Assembly (NCBI RefSeq): GCF_000745835.1
Contig: NZ_JQKB01000007.1
Span: 121,867-185,866, forward strand
DNA: 64,000 bases
Direction of reading: 5' to 3'
Source: Belnapia moabensis DSM 16746
GTDB lineage: Bacteria; Pseudomonadota; Alphaproteobacteria; Acetobacterales; Acetobacteraceae
The notes beneath the pieces were generated by a model. The model saw only the letters and a program-made list of their open reading frames with translations. It was not told the DNA's origin and did not search any database. How positions within the stretch are numbered: position 1 is the first letter of the stretch; each line of letters opens with the position of its first letter. The translations under genes were made by a program, and so were the position numbers. Below, piece after piece: positions 36,588 to 44,562 of this stretch.

Positions 36588-37705
36588 GCCAGCTCCCGAT
36601 AGACGGCGAGCGTCGCCTGCTGCATCGCGGCGGTGGTGTAGTGGGCGAGGACATGGGCGCGGGCGGCTTCGCCGGTCCCGGCGCGGGCAGCGGCGGGCAG
36701 GCCGAGGGCGCGGTCGATGGCGCGGGCCAGGGCTTCCGGGTCGCCGGGGGGGACGCGCCAGCCGGTCGCATTCTGGATCACCGTCTCGCGCGGGCCGCCG
36801 AGATCGGCGGCGATCACCGGGCGGGCCATGGCCTGGGCCTCGATCACGGTGCGGCCGAAGGCTTCGGGCTCCGTCGAGCAGTGGAGGACGAGGTCGGCGA
36901 GGAGCAGGGCCGTGGGCATGTCGTCGACATGGCCGGCGAAGCGCAGGCGGTCGCCGAGGCCGAGGCCGAGGCGGGCGGCTTCGGCTTCCAGTTCGCGGCG
37001 GTAGCGGGGGCCATCGCCGACGAGCACGGCGATGGCGTCGTGCGACAGGCGGGTCATGGCCTGGAGCAGGACCCCCTGCCCTTTCCAGCGGGTGAGGCGG
37101 CCGGGGAGCATCAGCACCGGGCGGCCTTCGGGCAGGCGCCATTCGGCGCGGAGGGCGGCGAGGCGCTCGGGCGGGACCAGGGCGGGGTCGAAGCGGCGCG
37201 CATCGACGCCACGGGGAATGATGCGGATGCGTGCCGGGTCGGTGCCGTGGCGTTCGCGGATATGGGCGGCGATGAAATGGCTGATGGCGATGACGCGCTC
37301 GCCCCTCGCCATGACCGAATTGTAGAAGCGCTTGCCGGGGAAGCCCTCGTTGTAGGTGCCGTGATAGGTGGTGACGAAATGGGCGCCGGTGCGCCGCGCG
37401 GCCAGCATCGCCGACCAGGCGGGGGCGCGGGAGCGGGCGTGGATGATGCGGACGCCCTCCGCCGCGGCCAGCCGGGCCAGCGCGGCGGCATTGCGCCATA
37501 GGCCGAGAGGCGACTTGGTGCGCAGCGGCAGGGTGATGTGGGTGGCACCCAGCCGTTCCAGCGGGCCGACCAGTGGACCGCCGGCGGAGGCGACCAGGGC
37601 GCGGCCGCCGGCGGCGATGGTGGCCTCGGCGATCTCGAGCGTGCCGCGTTCCACCCCGCCGGCGACGAGGCTCGGCAGCACCTGCAGGACGGGCGGAAGG
37701 CTCAC
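36584..37705 (-). CDS. glycosyltransferase family 4 protein
   Basis: 373 residues with GT-B fold motifs: VLPSLVAGGVERGTLEIAEA at the N-terminus, VTTYHGTYNEGFPGKRFYN, RIIPRGVDARRFDPA, VLMLPGRLTRWKGQGVLLQA, and the donor-site EX7E-like region CSTEPEAFGRTVIEAQAMAR. It transfers a sugar from a nucleotide donor to an envelope glycan acceptor that is not known. Start and stop overlap its neighbours by four bases (after the Ldh-type dehydrogenase, before GT9). Confidence 0.92.
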   Translation of the reverse strand: MSLPPVLQVLPSLVAGGVERGTLEIAEATIAAGGRALVASAGGPLVGPLERLGATHITLPLRTKSPLGLWRNAAALARLAAAEGVRIIHARSRAPAWSAMLAARRTGAHFVTTYHGTYNEGFPGKRFYNSVMARGERVIAISHFIAAHIRERHGTDPARIRIIPRGVDARRFDPALVPPERLAALRAEWRLPEGRPVLMLPGRLTRWKGQGVLLQAMTRLSHDAIAVLVGDGPRYRRELEAEAARLGLGLGDRLRFAGHVDDMPTALLLADLVLHCSTEPEAFGRTVIEAQAMARPVIAADLGGPRETVIQNATGWRVPPGDPEALARAIDRALGLPAAARAGTGEAARAHVLAHYTTAAMQQATLAVYRELA

Positions 37706-38751
37706 GCCTCGATCGGCGCCGGCATGGCGAGGCCGGCGGCGGCGGCGCGGGCGGCGAGCGCGGGTGGGATGGAAGGGTGGAGGGTGACGCCGCGCGCCAT
37801 CGCCTCCGCCCGGCGCTGCCAGGCGCGTTCGCCGGGGAGGCGGGGCGGCTGGCCGCCCCTGGCAGGCGGGTTGGTGCGGACGGCCTCCGTGATCCAGCCG
37901 CTTTCGCGTAGGAAGCCCTCGGCGCCGCCGAAGCGGGCGGGGTCGATCACCAGGACGAAGACATTGGCACCCCAGCCGGCGGGAGCCTCGGCGCGGCCGT
38001 GGCCGGCGAGGCCGGAGGTCAGGGCCTCGACGAGGAGGCCGAGGCCGAAGCCCTTGTGACCGGCGGCCATGCCACCGAGCGGCAGCAGGGTGCCGTCCTG
38101 GAAGAAGGCTTCCGGGTCATCCGTCGGCTGGCCTTCCGCGGTGAGGAGCGCGTCGAAGGGGAAGCGGGTGCCCTCGGCGCGGCGGCGAGCGGTCATGCCG
38201 TTGGTGGTGATGGACATGGAGATGTCGATCATCACCGGGCCGTCCGGGCCGGGCCAGCCGGCGGCGAGCGGGTTCGGAGTGATGATGCGGCGGGTGCCGC
38301 CCCAGGGGGCGACGGAGGCCGTCGCAGGGTCGGAGGACCAGATCTGGGCGACGAGGCCGCGCTCCACCAGGCGCGGGAGGTAGGCGGCGAGGCAGCCGAT
38401 ATGGTGGCAGCGGCGGATGGCCACCGCCGCCAGGCCGAACTCCGCGGCGCGGGCGCCGGCGAGGTCGCCGGCGCGGCGGACCAGCCAGGGGCCGGGGAGC
38501 TTGCCGCCGTCCCAGGTCTCGGCGACGGGGGTGCCGGAGAGGATTTGCGGCTCCCCCCTGCCCTGCATGTCGCCGCTGGCGAGGCCGTCGAGATAGGGCG
38601 GCAGCAGGGCGAGGCCGTGGGTGTCGTGGCCCATCAGGTCGCCTTCAACCAGGATCTCGGCGACCACCGCGGCCTTGTCGGCATCCATGCCGCCGGCGGT
38701 GAAGAGGGCGGCGGCGAGGGTGTTGAGGTCGGCGGCGGCGTAACGGGTCAT
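37702..38751 (-). CDS. Ldh-family (malate/L-lactate/ureidoglycolate-type) dehydrogenase
   Basis: 349 residues of the unusual-fold Ldh2 family: GDLMGHDTHGLALLPPYLDG with the catalytic His-Asp region, IRRCHHIGCLAAYLPRL, MIDISMSITTNGMTARRRAE and GGMAAGHKGFGLGLLVEALT. Members (YlbC, AllD, ComC, DpkA) use NAD(P)H to reduce 2-oxo acids or imines. It is first in a tightly overlapped unit with two glycosyltransferases, an odd pairing; it may supply a modified hydroxy acid or may simply share a promoter. Its upstream gap holds no obvious promoter consensus. Confidence 0.88.
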   Translation of the reverse strand: MTRYAAADLNTLAAALFTAGGMDADKAAVVAEILVEGDLMGHDTHGLALLPPYLDGLASGDMQGRGEPQILSGTPVAETWDGGKLPGPWLVRRAGDLAGARAAEFGLAAVAIRRCHHIGCLAAYLPRLVERGLVAQIWSSDPATASVAPWGGTRRIITPNPLAAGWPGPDGPVMIDISMSITTNGMTARRRAEGTRFPFDALLTAEGQPTDDPEAFFQDGTLLPLGGMAAGHKGFGLGLLVEALTSGLAGHGRAEAPAGWGANVFVLVIDPARFGGAEGFLRESGWITEAVRTNPPARGGQPPRLPGERAWQRRAEAMARGVTLHPSIPPALAARAAAAGLAMPAPIEA

Positions 38752-38985
38752 CGGGGCCTCGGCGCTGCGGAGGGCGTGTTCCTCGGGCCGGCGGCGGGAT
38801 TCGTCAAGGCGGGGGACGGAGGGCTCAAATTCTCAAGCAGGGCGGCGGCAAGGGATTGGTTTGGTGGGGGAATGGCGGGAAATTTAGGAATTTATGGATT
38901 TAGGGAGGGGTCCAGAGAAACAACGGGCGGCGGGAAGGGATTTGATTGTTTTCCTATAACGGGCTGGGCGCTGAATGTCGAGCGG
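38752..38985. other. AT-richer intergenic patch upstream of the Ldh-glycosyltransferase operon
   Basis: No gene seen. Within 38840-38965 the sequence is clearly less GC-rich than its surroundings (for example GGAATTTATGGATTTAGG and TTGATTGTTTTCCTATAAC). It lies between the 3' end of the DUF2235 gene and the start of the Ldh gene on the same strand, so it probably carries the promoter of the latter; no properly spaced -35/-10 pair could be fixed. Confidence 0.3.
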
Positions 38986-40101
38986 TCAGAGCGGGGGGAC
39001 GAGGTTCTTCGGCCGGTAGTCGATCAGGCTGTCCGTCGCATCGTCCTCGATGAGGCGCACGCGCTGGCCGTAGCGGAGGGCGAGGCTCGGGTGCAGAGCC
39101 TCGTTGATGGTCGGCAGGCGCGTCCCGTCGGCGGTGCGGGGGGCGTAGAGGGTCTCCCAGGGATGGACCGGGACCTCGCGGCCGCAGACCTCGCGGATGG
39201 TGGGCGTCAGCCGGTCCTTGCCGGACCAGCCGTGGCGGGATTCGTGCTGCGGGGCGAGCGGGTCGAACCAGGCGCGGCCTTGCGGGAAGAGCGCCAGCTC
39301 GTCGAGCTGGAGGCCGGTGCGGGCGGCCTCGTCGGCCATCCAGGCGAGGCTGATATCGGCGAGGCCCCGCTCCGGATAGCCGCCGCCGACATCGGAATGC
39401 GCGCCGGCGAACCAGAGCTGGCGGATGTCGCTGCCGGGGGGCGGCGTGCCGGTCCAGAGCGTTGGCACGAACTCGTCGCGGTGCTCGTCGACGGCCAGCG
39501 CATGGCGGGCGCAGCGGATGATCCGCGAGGGCTTGGTGTTGTGGAACTGGTGGGCGGCGTTCAGGCCGCTGAACAGGGTGCCGGGGATGCCGAGGCTGCC
39601 GACCGTGTCCCACACGCCAAGGAAGGTGACCGGGACCTTCTCATGCACCTTAGCGCCGGTGAGGGCGTGGAACTCCTCCGGGTCATGTGGGCCGGGGTTG
39701 CGGTAGTAGTCCCAGGCGGCAAGGATGCTGCCCAGGGACTGGCGCATCAGCAGGCCGGCGGCGCCGAGGAAGCCGGCCAGGCTGCGGGCGGAGAAGGCGC
39801 CGCGGGAGAAGCCGAAGAGGTAGATCTCGTCGCCGGGGAGGTAGTTCTGCGCCAGGAACATGTAGCCGGAGCGGATGGTCTCGTCGATGCCGAGGCCCGT
39901 GGCGCCCTCGATCACCCGCTGCATGGGGAGGCCCGTGGTGCCGACGCCGCGGAGGTAGAGGGTGATCTGCACGCGGTCGCCGCTGCTGGCGCGGATGGCG
40001 CGGGCGATGCGGGCGACGTTGGTCTCGGCGCGCTCGCTATCGGCGCTGTTCCAGGTGCCGTCGAAGCAGATGACGAGGCGCTTGGGGGGGATGGTGGGCA
40101 T
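38986..40101 (-). CDS. DUF2235 (Tle1-like) alpha/beta hydrolase
   Basis: 371 residues from ATG complementary to 40099-40101 (MPTIPPKRLVICFDGTWNSA), the usual start of DUF2235 proteins. The nucleophile elbow is YLFGFSRGAFSARSLAGFLG near 115-133 and a conserved WFAGAHSDVGGGYPERGLAD block holds the acid. LGVWDTVGSLGIPG is also typical. Some relatives are type VI secretion phospholipases (Tle1), but no VgrG, PAAR or immunity gene is near, so this is an orphan, possibly housekeeping, lipase-like hydrolase. No signal peptide. Confidence 0.85.
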   Translation of the reverse strand: MPTIPPKRLVICFDGTWNSADSERAETNVARIARAIRASSGDRVQITLYLRGVGTTGLPMQRVIEGATGLGIDETIRSGYMFLAQNYLPGDEIYLFGFSRGAFSARSLAGFLGAAGLLMRQSLGSILAAWDYYRNPGPHDPEEFHALTGAKVHEKVPVTFLGVWDTVGSLGIPGTLFSGLNAAHQFHNTKPSRIIRCARHALAVDEHRDEFVPTLWTGTPPPGSDIRQLWFAGAHSDVGGGYPERGLADISLAWMADEAARTGLQLDELALFPQGRAWFDPLAPQHESRHGWSGKDRLTPTIREVCGREVPVHPWETLYAPRTADGTRLPTINEALHPSLALRYGQRVRLIEDDATDSLIDYRPKNLVPPL

Positions 40102-40435
40102 GGTGGGGTGTCCCCGGCTGGGTGTGGGGAGGGTAGCGGGGTTGGAGGTGGGTGGGGGTGCAAGGCGGCGTGTTGATTGTTGCAGGACCTGCCGGGCCGT
40201 GATGTTGGAAAAGGGATGGTTGCCAACCTCATCCGGATCAGGGCGCATCATCGGGCTGCGACCCGACAACTCCCACCGCATTGGTCATCGCTTGTCCGGG
40301 CGAGCTGGGTTCAGTACTGACGTAGCGGGCGGATGCGGCGCGCCCGGCGATCGTGACAACCATGCCGCCACCGCGGCCGCTTGTGCCGACACCAGAACCA
40401 CGGCGGGAATGCGCCGGACACAGGGGGAGGATTCC
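40102..40435. other. 334-base divergent intergenic region, no gene seen
   Basis: It separates the DUF2235 gene (minus) and the ModA-like gene (plus). The first 80 bases are G-rich on the plus strand (GGGTGTGGGGAGGGTAGCGG). I looked for a molybdenum-cofactor riboswitch and for ModE-like palindromes and recognise neither. GGGGGAGGATTCC just before 40436 is the ribosome binding site of the following gene. Confidence 0.3.
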
Positions 40436-41233
40436 ATGCGCCGCGGACTCCCGGACGGCACCACGCGCCGCTCCCTGCTGCTCGGCGCCGCGACGCTGCC
40501 GCTTCTCCCGCGTCCCGCCGCCGCGGAGGAGCTCGTCGTCTTCTCCTCAGGCGGTTTGAATGCCGCCTACCGGGTGCTGGTGCCGGAGTTCCAGCGCGCG
40601 AGCGGGCACCAGCTCACCTCCATCGGCGCCTCCTCCATGGGGGCCGCGCCCGATGCGATCCCGCAGCGCCTCGCCCGTGGCGAGCCGGCCGATGTGCTGC
40701 TGCTGGCCGAAGGGGGCATCGCGCCGCTCGAGGCGCGCGGCTTCATCCGGCCCGGCAGCCGCGTGGACATCGCCCGCTCGCTGATCGGCGCCTGCGTGCG
40801 GGAGGGCGCGCCGAAGCCCGACATCGCCAGCCTCGATGCCTTCCGTCGGACGCTGCTGGAGGCCCGCTCCATCGCCTACTCGGCCTCGGCGAGCGGCGTC
40901 TATATCGAGACGGAGATGTTCCGCCGCCTCGGCATCCACGACCAGGTCATGCCGAAGGCGCGGCGCATCCTCTCCGAGCGCGTCGCCGCCGTCGTCGCGC
41001 GGGGCGAGGCGGAGATCGGCTTCCAGCAGGTGAGCGAGATCGTGACGGTGCCCGGCATCGCCTATCTCGGCACCATCCCGGAGGAGGTGCAGCAGCCGAC
41101 GGTCTTCTGCGCCGTCGTCACCGCGCAGGCCCGGCAGCCGGAGGCGGCGGCGGAGCTGATCCGCTTCCTGGCCTCGCCCGCGGCGGCCGATGCGCTGCGG
41201 CGGACGGGGCTGGAGCCGCTGAGCCGAAGCTGA
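40436..41233 (+). CDS. ModA-like extracellular solute-binding protein
   Basis: 265 residues, ATG 40436 with GGGGGAGG upstream. TRRSLLLGAATLPLLPRPAA is a Tat leader. The mature part ELVVFSSGGLNAAYRVLVPE, GASSMGAAPDAIPQRLARGE, ADVLLLAEGGIAPLEARGFI and YSASASGVYIETEMFRRLGI follows the ModA (SBP_bac_11) pattern. However, the molybdate-binding Ser/Asp/Tyr set cannot be confirmed and there is no ModBC, so it may bind another anion or organic acid. It is followed after 44 bases by a Bug gene, so two orphan binding proteins appear in one unit. Confidence 0.85.
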   Translation: MRRGLPDGTTRRSLLLGAATLPLLPRPAAAEELVVFSSGGLNAAYRVLVPEFQRASGHQLTSIGASSMGAAPDAIPQRLARGEPADVLLLAEGGIAPLEARGFIRPGSRVDIARSLIGACVREGAPKPDIASLDAFRRTLLEARSIAYSASASGVYIETEMFRRLGIHDQVMPKARRILSERVAAVVARGEAEIGFQQVSEIVTVPGIAYLGTIPEEVQQPTVFCAVVTAQARQPEAAAELIRFLASPAAADALRRTGLEPLSRS

Positions 41234-41277
41234 GCCGCGCGCCGCCGGTGACCGGCGCCAAACAGGAGGATGCCATC

Positions 41278-42258
41278 ATGCCGCAGCTCGCCCCGTCCCG
41301 CCGCAACCTCCTCGCCCTGGCAGGCGCCGCCCTGCTGCCGGCGCCCGCGGTGCTGGCGCAGCGCAGCTTTCCCAGCCGGCCCATCCGCCTCATCGTCGCA
41401 TTCGCGCCGGGCGGCAATTCCGACACGCTCGCGCGGCTGATCACCGGGAAGATGGCGGCGGCGCTGGGCCAGAACATCGTCGTCGACAACCGCGGCGGCG
41501 CCGGCGGCACGCTGGCGGCGGGCGCGGTCGCCTCGGCCCCGGCGGACGGACATACGCTGCTGTTCGACGCGGCCTCCTTCGTCGTCGCGCAATTCATCCA
41601 TCGCTCGACGCCGTTCAACTACGAGCGCGACTTCGCGCCGGTCGGCATGGTCGCCGAGGTTCCCTACATCCTCGCCGTGCCGGCGAATGAGCGCCTGCGC
41701 GACCTGCGGGGCTTCCTCGACAAGGCCAAGGCGGACCGCGACGGGCTCTCCTACGGCACGCCGGGCGTCGGCAGCCCGGGGCACCTCGCCGGCGTGCTGC
41801 TGGCGCACCGGGCCGGGGTGAAGCTGGAGCACATCCCCTATCGCGGCGGGGCGGAGGTGGCGCGCGACCTCGCCGCAGGGACGCTGCCGGCGGGCATCCT
41901 CACCGCGAACTCGCTCAACCCCGTCGTGCAGGGCGGGCGGGCCGTCGCGCTCGCCGTCACCAGCGCGAAGCGTGGCGGCATCCCCGGCGTGCCGACGATC
42001 GCGGAGTCCGGCATCCCGGATTTCGACATCACGAGCTGGAACGCGATCTTCTGCCGCAGCGGCACGCCGGAGGAGGCGCGGCAGCGGCTGGAGGCGGCGA
42101 TCGATGCCGCGACCTCGGATGCCGAGGTGAAGGCGCGCTTCGCCGAGATCGGCGCCGAGGCGACGGCCGCCGAGCCAGCGAAGCTCGGCGAGCGGCTGGT
42201 GCGCGAGCGGGCGCTGATCGAGCGGCTCATCCGCGACACGGGGATCAGCCTGGGCTGA
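41278..42258 (+). CDS. Bug-family (TctC-like) solute-binding protein
   Basis: 326 residues, ATG 41278 after AGGAGG. The leader SRRNLLALAGAALLPAPAVL is a typical Tat signal, with cleavage at VLAQ. FPSRPIRLIVAFAPGGNSDT is the Bug signature and IPYRGGAEVARDLAAGTLPA the second block. It lies downstream of the ModA-like gene and convergent with an amidase gene; an amide or its acid product could be the ligand, but this is only contextual. No permease genes. Confidence 0.9.
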   Translation: MPQLAPSRRNLLALAGAALLPAPAVLAQRSFPSRPIRLIVAFAPGGNSDTLARLITGKMAAALGQNIVVDNRGGAGGTLAAGAVASAPADGHTLLFDAASFVVAQFIHRSTPFNYERDFAPVGMVAEVPYILAVPANERLRDLRGFLDKAKADRDGLSYGTPGVGSPGHLAGVLLAHRAGVKLEHIPYRGGAEVARDLAAGTLPAGILTANSLNPVVQGGRAVALAVTSAKRGGIPGVPTIAESGIPDFDITSWNAIFCRSGTPEEARQRLEAAIDAATSDAEVKARFAEIGAEATAAEPAKLGERLVRERALIERLIRDTGISLG

Positions 42259-42281
42259 ACCCCCGCGGGGGCGCTCAGCCC
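42252..42281. terminator. bidirectional terminator-like hairpin overlapping two stop codons
   Basis: GGGCTGA (42252-42258) pairs with TCAGCCC (42275-42281), and inside it CCCCCGCGGGGG (42260-42271) is a perfect palindrome. The TGA of the Bug gene forms part of the left arm and the TGA of the convergent amidase gene part of the right arm, so both genes end within one symmetric structure. No U-run on either side. Confidence 0.55.
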
Positions 42282-43750
42282 GCCGTCACATGGACGGCAG
42301 GCCGGCGTCCGTCATTCCAGCGGCCGCCGATGGCGCGTTCCACCTGCGCGGCGAGTTGCAGCAGCAGGCCGTCATCGGCTTGCTTCGCCTGGGCCTGGAT
42401 GCCGAGCGGCAGGCCGTTCTCCTGCGTGCCGAGGGGCATCGACAGGCCGGGGATGCCGCAGAGATTGGCGAGCGGCGTGTAGGCGAAGTTGCGCCAGAGA
42501 TTGCCGAACCAGTCGTGGACGTCCGGATTGTCGCTGATCGTCAGGTATTCGGTGGTGCCGAGGCGGGGGGTGGGGAGCGCAGTGATCGGCGTCAGGATCA
42601 CGTCCCACTGCTCGAAGAAGGCGCCGAAGGCGCGGGAGGTGGTGTTGAAGGCGGCCTGCATCCGGGCGCGCTCCGAGTAGGAAGTGTGGAGGCCGGCCTC
42701 CCAGATGCGGATGTTCATCGGCTCGACCAGGTCCTCCGGCGGGCGCGCAAGGCCGCGCGCGGCGATGAGGTTGGCGACCGTCTGGGCGAAATTGCTGATG
42801 TAGCAGGTGGTCTGGGCGGCGAAGGCGGCGCGGAAGTCGACGGCGGGCAAGGCCCAGTCGACATGGTGGCCGAGGCTTTCCAGCAGGCGCCCGGCGCGTT
42901 CCAGCTCGGCGACGAAGTGGGGCGTGGCGCGGTAGTCACCCCATTCGTGGGAGAGGGCGATGCGCAAGGGCTTGGGGTCGCGCTGGATGAGGGTGGTGTA
43001 GGGCTCGGGGGCGGACCAGTAGGGCATGAACTCGCCGGGGGCGCCGCCGCGGCAGTGGTCGAGGAAGGCCGCGGTGTCGCGGACGGTGCGGCTTTGGCAG
43101 CCCTGGGTCGAGACCAGGCTGGAGATGTCGGAGGCGTAGGGCGCGGTGGAGAAGACGCCGCGGGAGGGTTTCAGGCCGATATTGCCGCAGGCGCCGGCGG
43201 GGATGCGGATGGAGCCGCCGCCATCGGTCGCGTGGCTCAGCGGCAGGACGCCGGCGGCGAGCATGGCGCCGCAACCGGCGGACGAGCCGTTGGTGGTGTG
43301 GTCGAGGTTCCAGGGGTTGCGGGTGACGTAGACCGCGGGGTTCTCGGCGGAGGAGCAGCAGCCGAATTCGGGCGTCGTTGTGCGCCCGATGATGTTGAGG
43401 CCGGCCTGGCGGATGCGGGTGGTGAGGTAGGCGTCCGCCGTGGGGCGGTTTCCGCGCATGAGGCGGGAGCCCATCTCCTGCAGGCGGCCGGCGATGGTGG
43501 GGCCGAGATCCTTCATCAGCCAGGGTACGCCGGCGAAGGGGCCGGCGAGGTCGGTGCCGCCGGTGGCGGGGTCGGCGACGGCATCCTCGAAGACCTCGAC
43601 CACGGCGGAGAGGGTGGGGTTGAGGCGGGCAATGCCGGCGGCGGCCTGGGTGGCGAGGTCGCGCGCGGTCAGCTCACCTTTCCGGACGAGGGCGGCGAGG
43701 CCGGTGGCGTCCTGTTGCGTCCATTCGTCCCAGCTCATGCTCAATGTCAT
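42275..43750 (-). CDS. amidase signature family protein
   Basis: 491 residues. The Ser-cisSer-Lys triad is visible: Lys in GVPWLMKDLGPT near 80, and the Ser pair in the region from HTTNGSSAGCGAMLAAG to ATDGGGSIRIPAGACGNIGL (about 151-190). The motif has SSAGCG instead of the common SSGGSA. Such enzymes hydrolyse amides or transfer ammonia (GatA); the protein lacks GatB/C neighbours, so it is a catabolic amidase. Start ATG 43750 reads MTLSMSWDEW; MSWDEW five codons later is an alternative. Confidence 0.88.
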   Translation of the reverse strand: MTLSMSWDEWTQQDATGLAALVRKGELTARDLATQAAAGIARLNPTLSAVVEVFEDAVADPATGGTDLAGPFAGVPWLMKDLGPTIAGRLQEMGSRLMRGNRPTADAYLTTRIRQAGLNIIGRTTTPEFGCCSSAENPAVYVTRNPWNLDHTTNGSSAGCGAMLAAGVLPLSHATDGGGSIRIPAGACGNIGLKPSRGVFSTAPYASDISSLVSTQGCQSRTVRDTAAFLDHCRGGAPGEFMPYWSAPEPYTTLIQRDPKPLRIALSHEWGDYRATPHFVAELERAGRLLESLGHHVDWALPAVDFRAAFAAQTTCYISNFAQTVANLIAARGLARPPEDLVEPMNIRIWEAGLHTSYSERARMQAAFNTTSRAFGAFFEQWDVILTPITALPTPRLGTTEYLTISDNPDVHDWFGNLWRNFAYTPLANLCGIPGLSMPLGTQENGLPLGIQAQAKQADDGLLLQLAAQVERAIGGRWNDGRRPAVHVTAG

Positions 43751-43834
43751 CGGTGGTGCCTTGGCCTCGAGTCCCGGTGGTGAGGGTATTGCAAAGGCGG
43801 GGCCAGGGCGACGCGGCTCCGCCGAGCCCGGTGG

Positions 43835-44479
43835 TCAGCTGGCCGGGCGCCGCGCGAAAGCGAGGCCGAGGCCGAGCGCGACCATGGCGCCGCCCGAGGC
43901 CTCGCGCAGGCGGCGGACCAGGGTGGGGCGCGCCGCGGCGCCGTCGCGGAGGCGGCTGGCCGCCAGGGCGATGGCGATATCGGCCAGGGTGTTGAGCGCC
44001 ACCGACAGGAAGCCGAGCAGCAGGAATTGCAGGCCGGGCCGGCCGGCCGCCGGGTCGAGGAATTGCGGGACGAAGGCGAGGAAGAAGGCGGCCGTCTTCG
44101 GGTTCAGGACCTCGACCAGCACGCCCTCGCGGAAGGCGCGCCCTGCCCCGATGGCGGGCGTGGTGGCGGCGAGGCCAGGCATTGCCTCGCGCCGGGCCAT
44201 CAGCAGGGTGCGGAGGCCGAGCCAGACGAGGTAGGCGGCGCCGATCAGCTTCAGCGCGGTGAACAGCTCGGCGCTGGCGAGCAGGATGGCGGAGACGCCG
44301 AGGCTGCCGGCGGCGACATGGACCATGCCGCCGAGGCCGGTGCCGATGCTAGAGGTCACGCCCTCCGCCCGGCCGCCAGCCAGGCTGCGCGCGGCGACGT
44401 AGAACAGGCCCGGGCCGGGCGTCACGGCGAGCAGCGCGGCGGCGGCGAGGTAGAGGGCGAGTTGCGACAGGTCCGGCAT
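43835..44479 (-). CDS. LysE/RhtB-family amino acid exporter
   Basis: 214 residues with about six hydrophobic segments. The family opening is LYLAAAALLAVTPGPGLFYV with the PGP motif, then SSIGTGLGGMVHVAAGSLGV, LIGAAYLVWLGLRTLL and LVEVLNPKTAAFFLAFVPQF (NPKT/AAFF motif). It exports amino acids, homoserine lactones or related metabolites across the inner membrane. The start complementary to 44477-44479 has GAGGT upstream. It is an isolated gene between the amidase and a lipoprotein, all on the minus strand. Confidence 0.9.
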   Translation of the reverse strand: MPDLSQLALYLAAAALLAVTPGPGLFYVAARSLAGGRAEGVTSSIGTGLGGMVHVAAGSLGVSAILLASAELFTALKLIGAAYLVWLGLRTLLMARREAMPGLAATTPAIGAGRAFREGVLVEVLNPKTAAFFLAFVPQFLDPAAGRPGLQFLLLGFLSVALNTLADIAIALAASRLRDGAAARPTLVRRLREASGGAMVALGLGLAFARRPAS

Positions 44480-44562
44480 GGCGAGGACCTCGGCGGATGT
44501 GGGATGGGGGCCGGTTCTCGCGCATCCCGCTTCCGCCATCAATGCGGGCGACCCGTGCTGCC

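Noticed and set aside
38986..40101. DUF2235 protein as a type VI secretion effector
   Set aside because: No VgrG, PAAR, Hcp or immunity-like gene is nearby; only the fold supports the idea.
40102..40435. Molybdenum cofactor riboswitch or ModE site before the ModA-like gene
   Set aside because: No recognisable conserved core or palindrome; no molybdate permease or cofactor genes follow.
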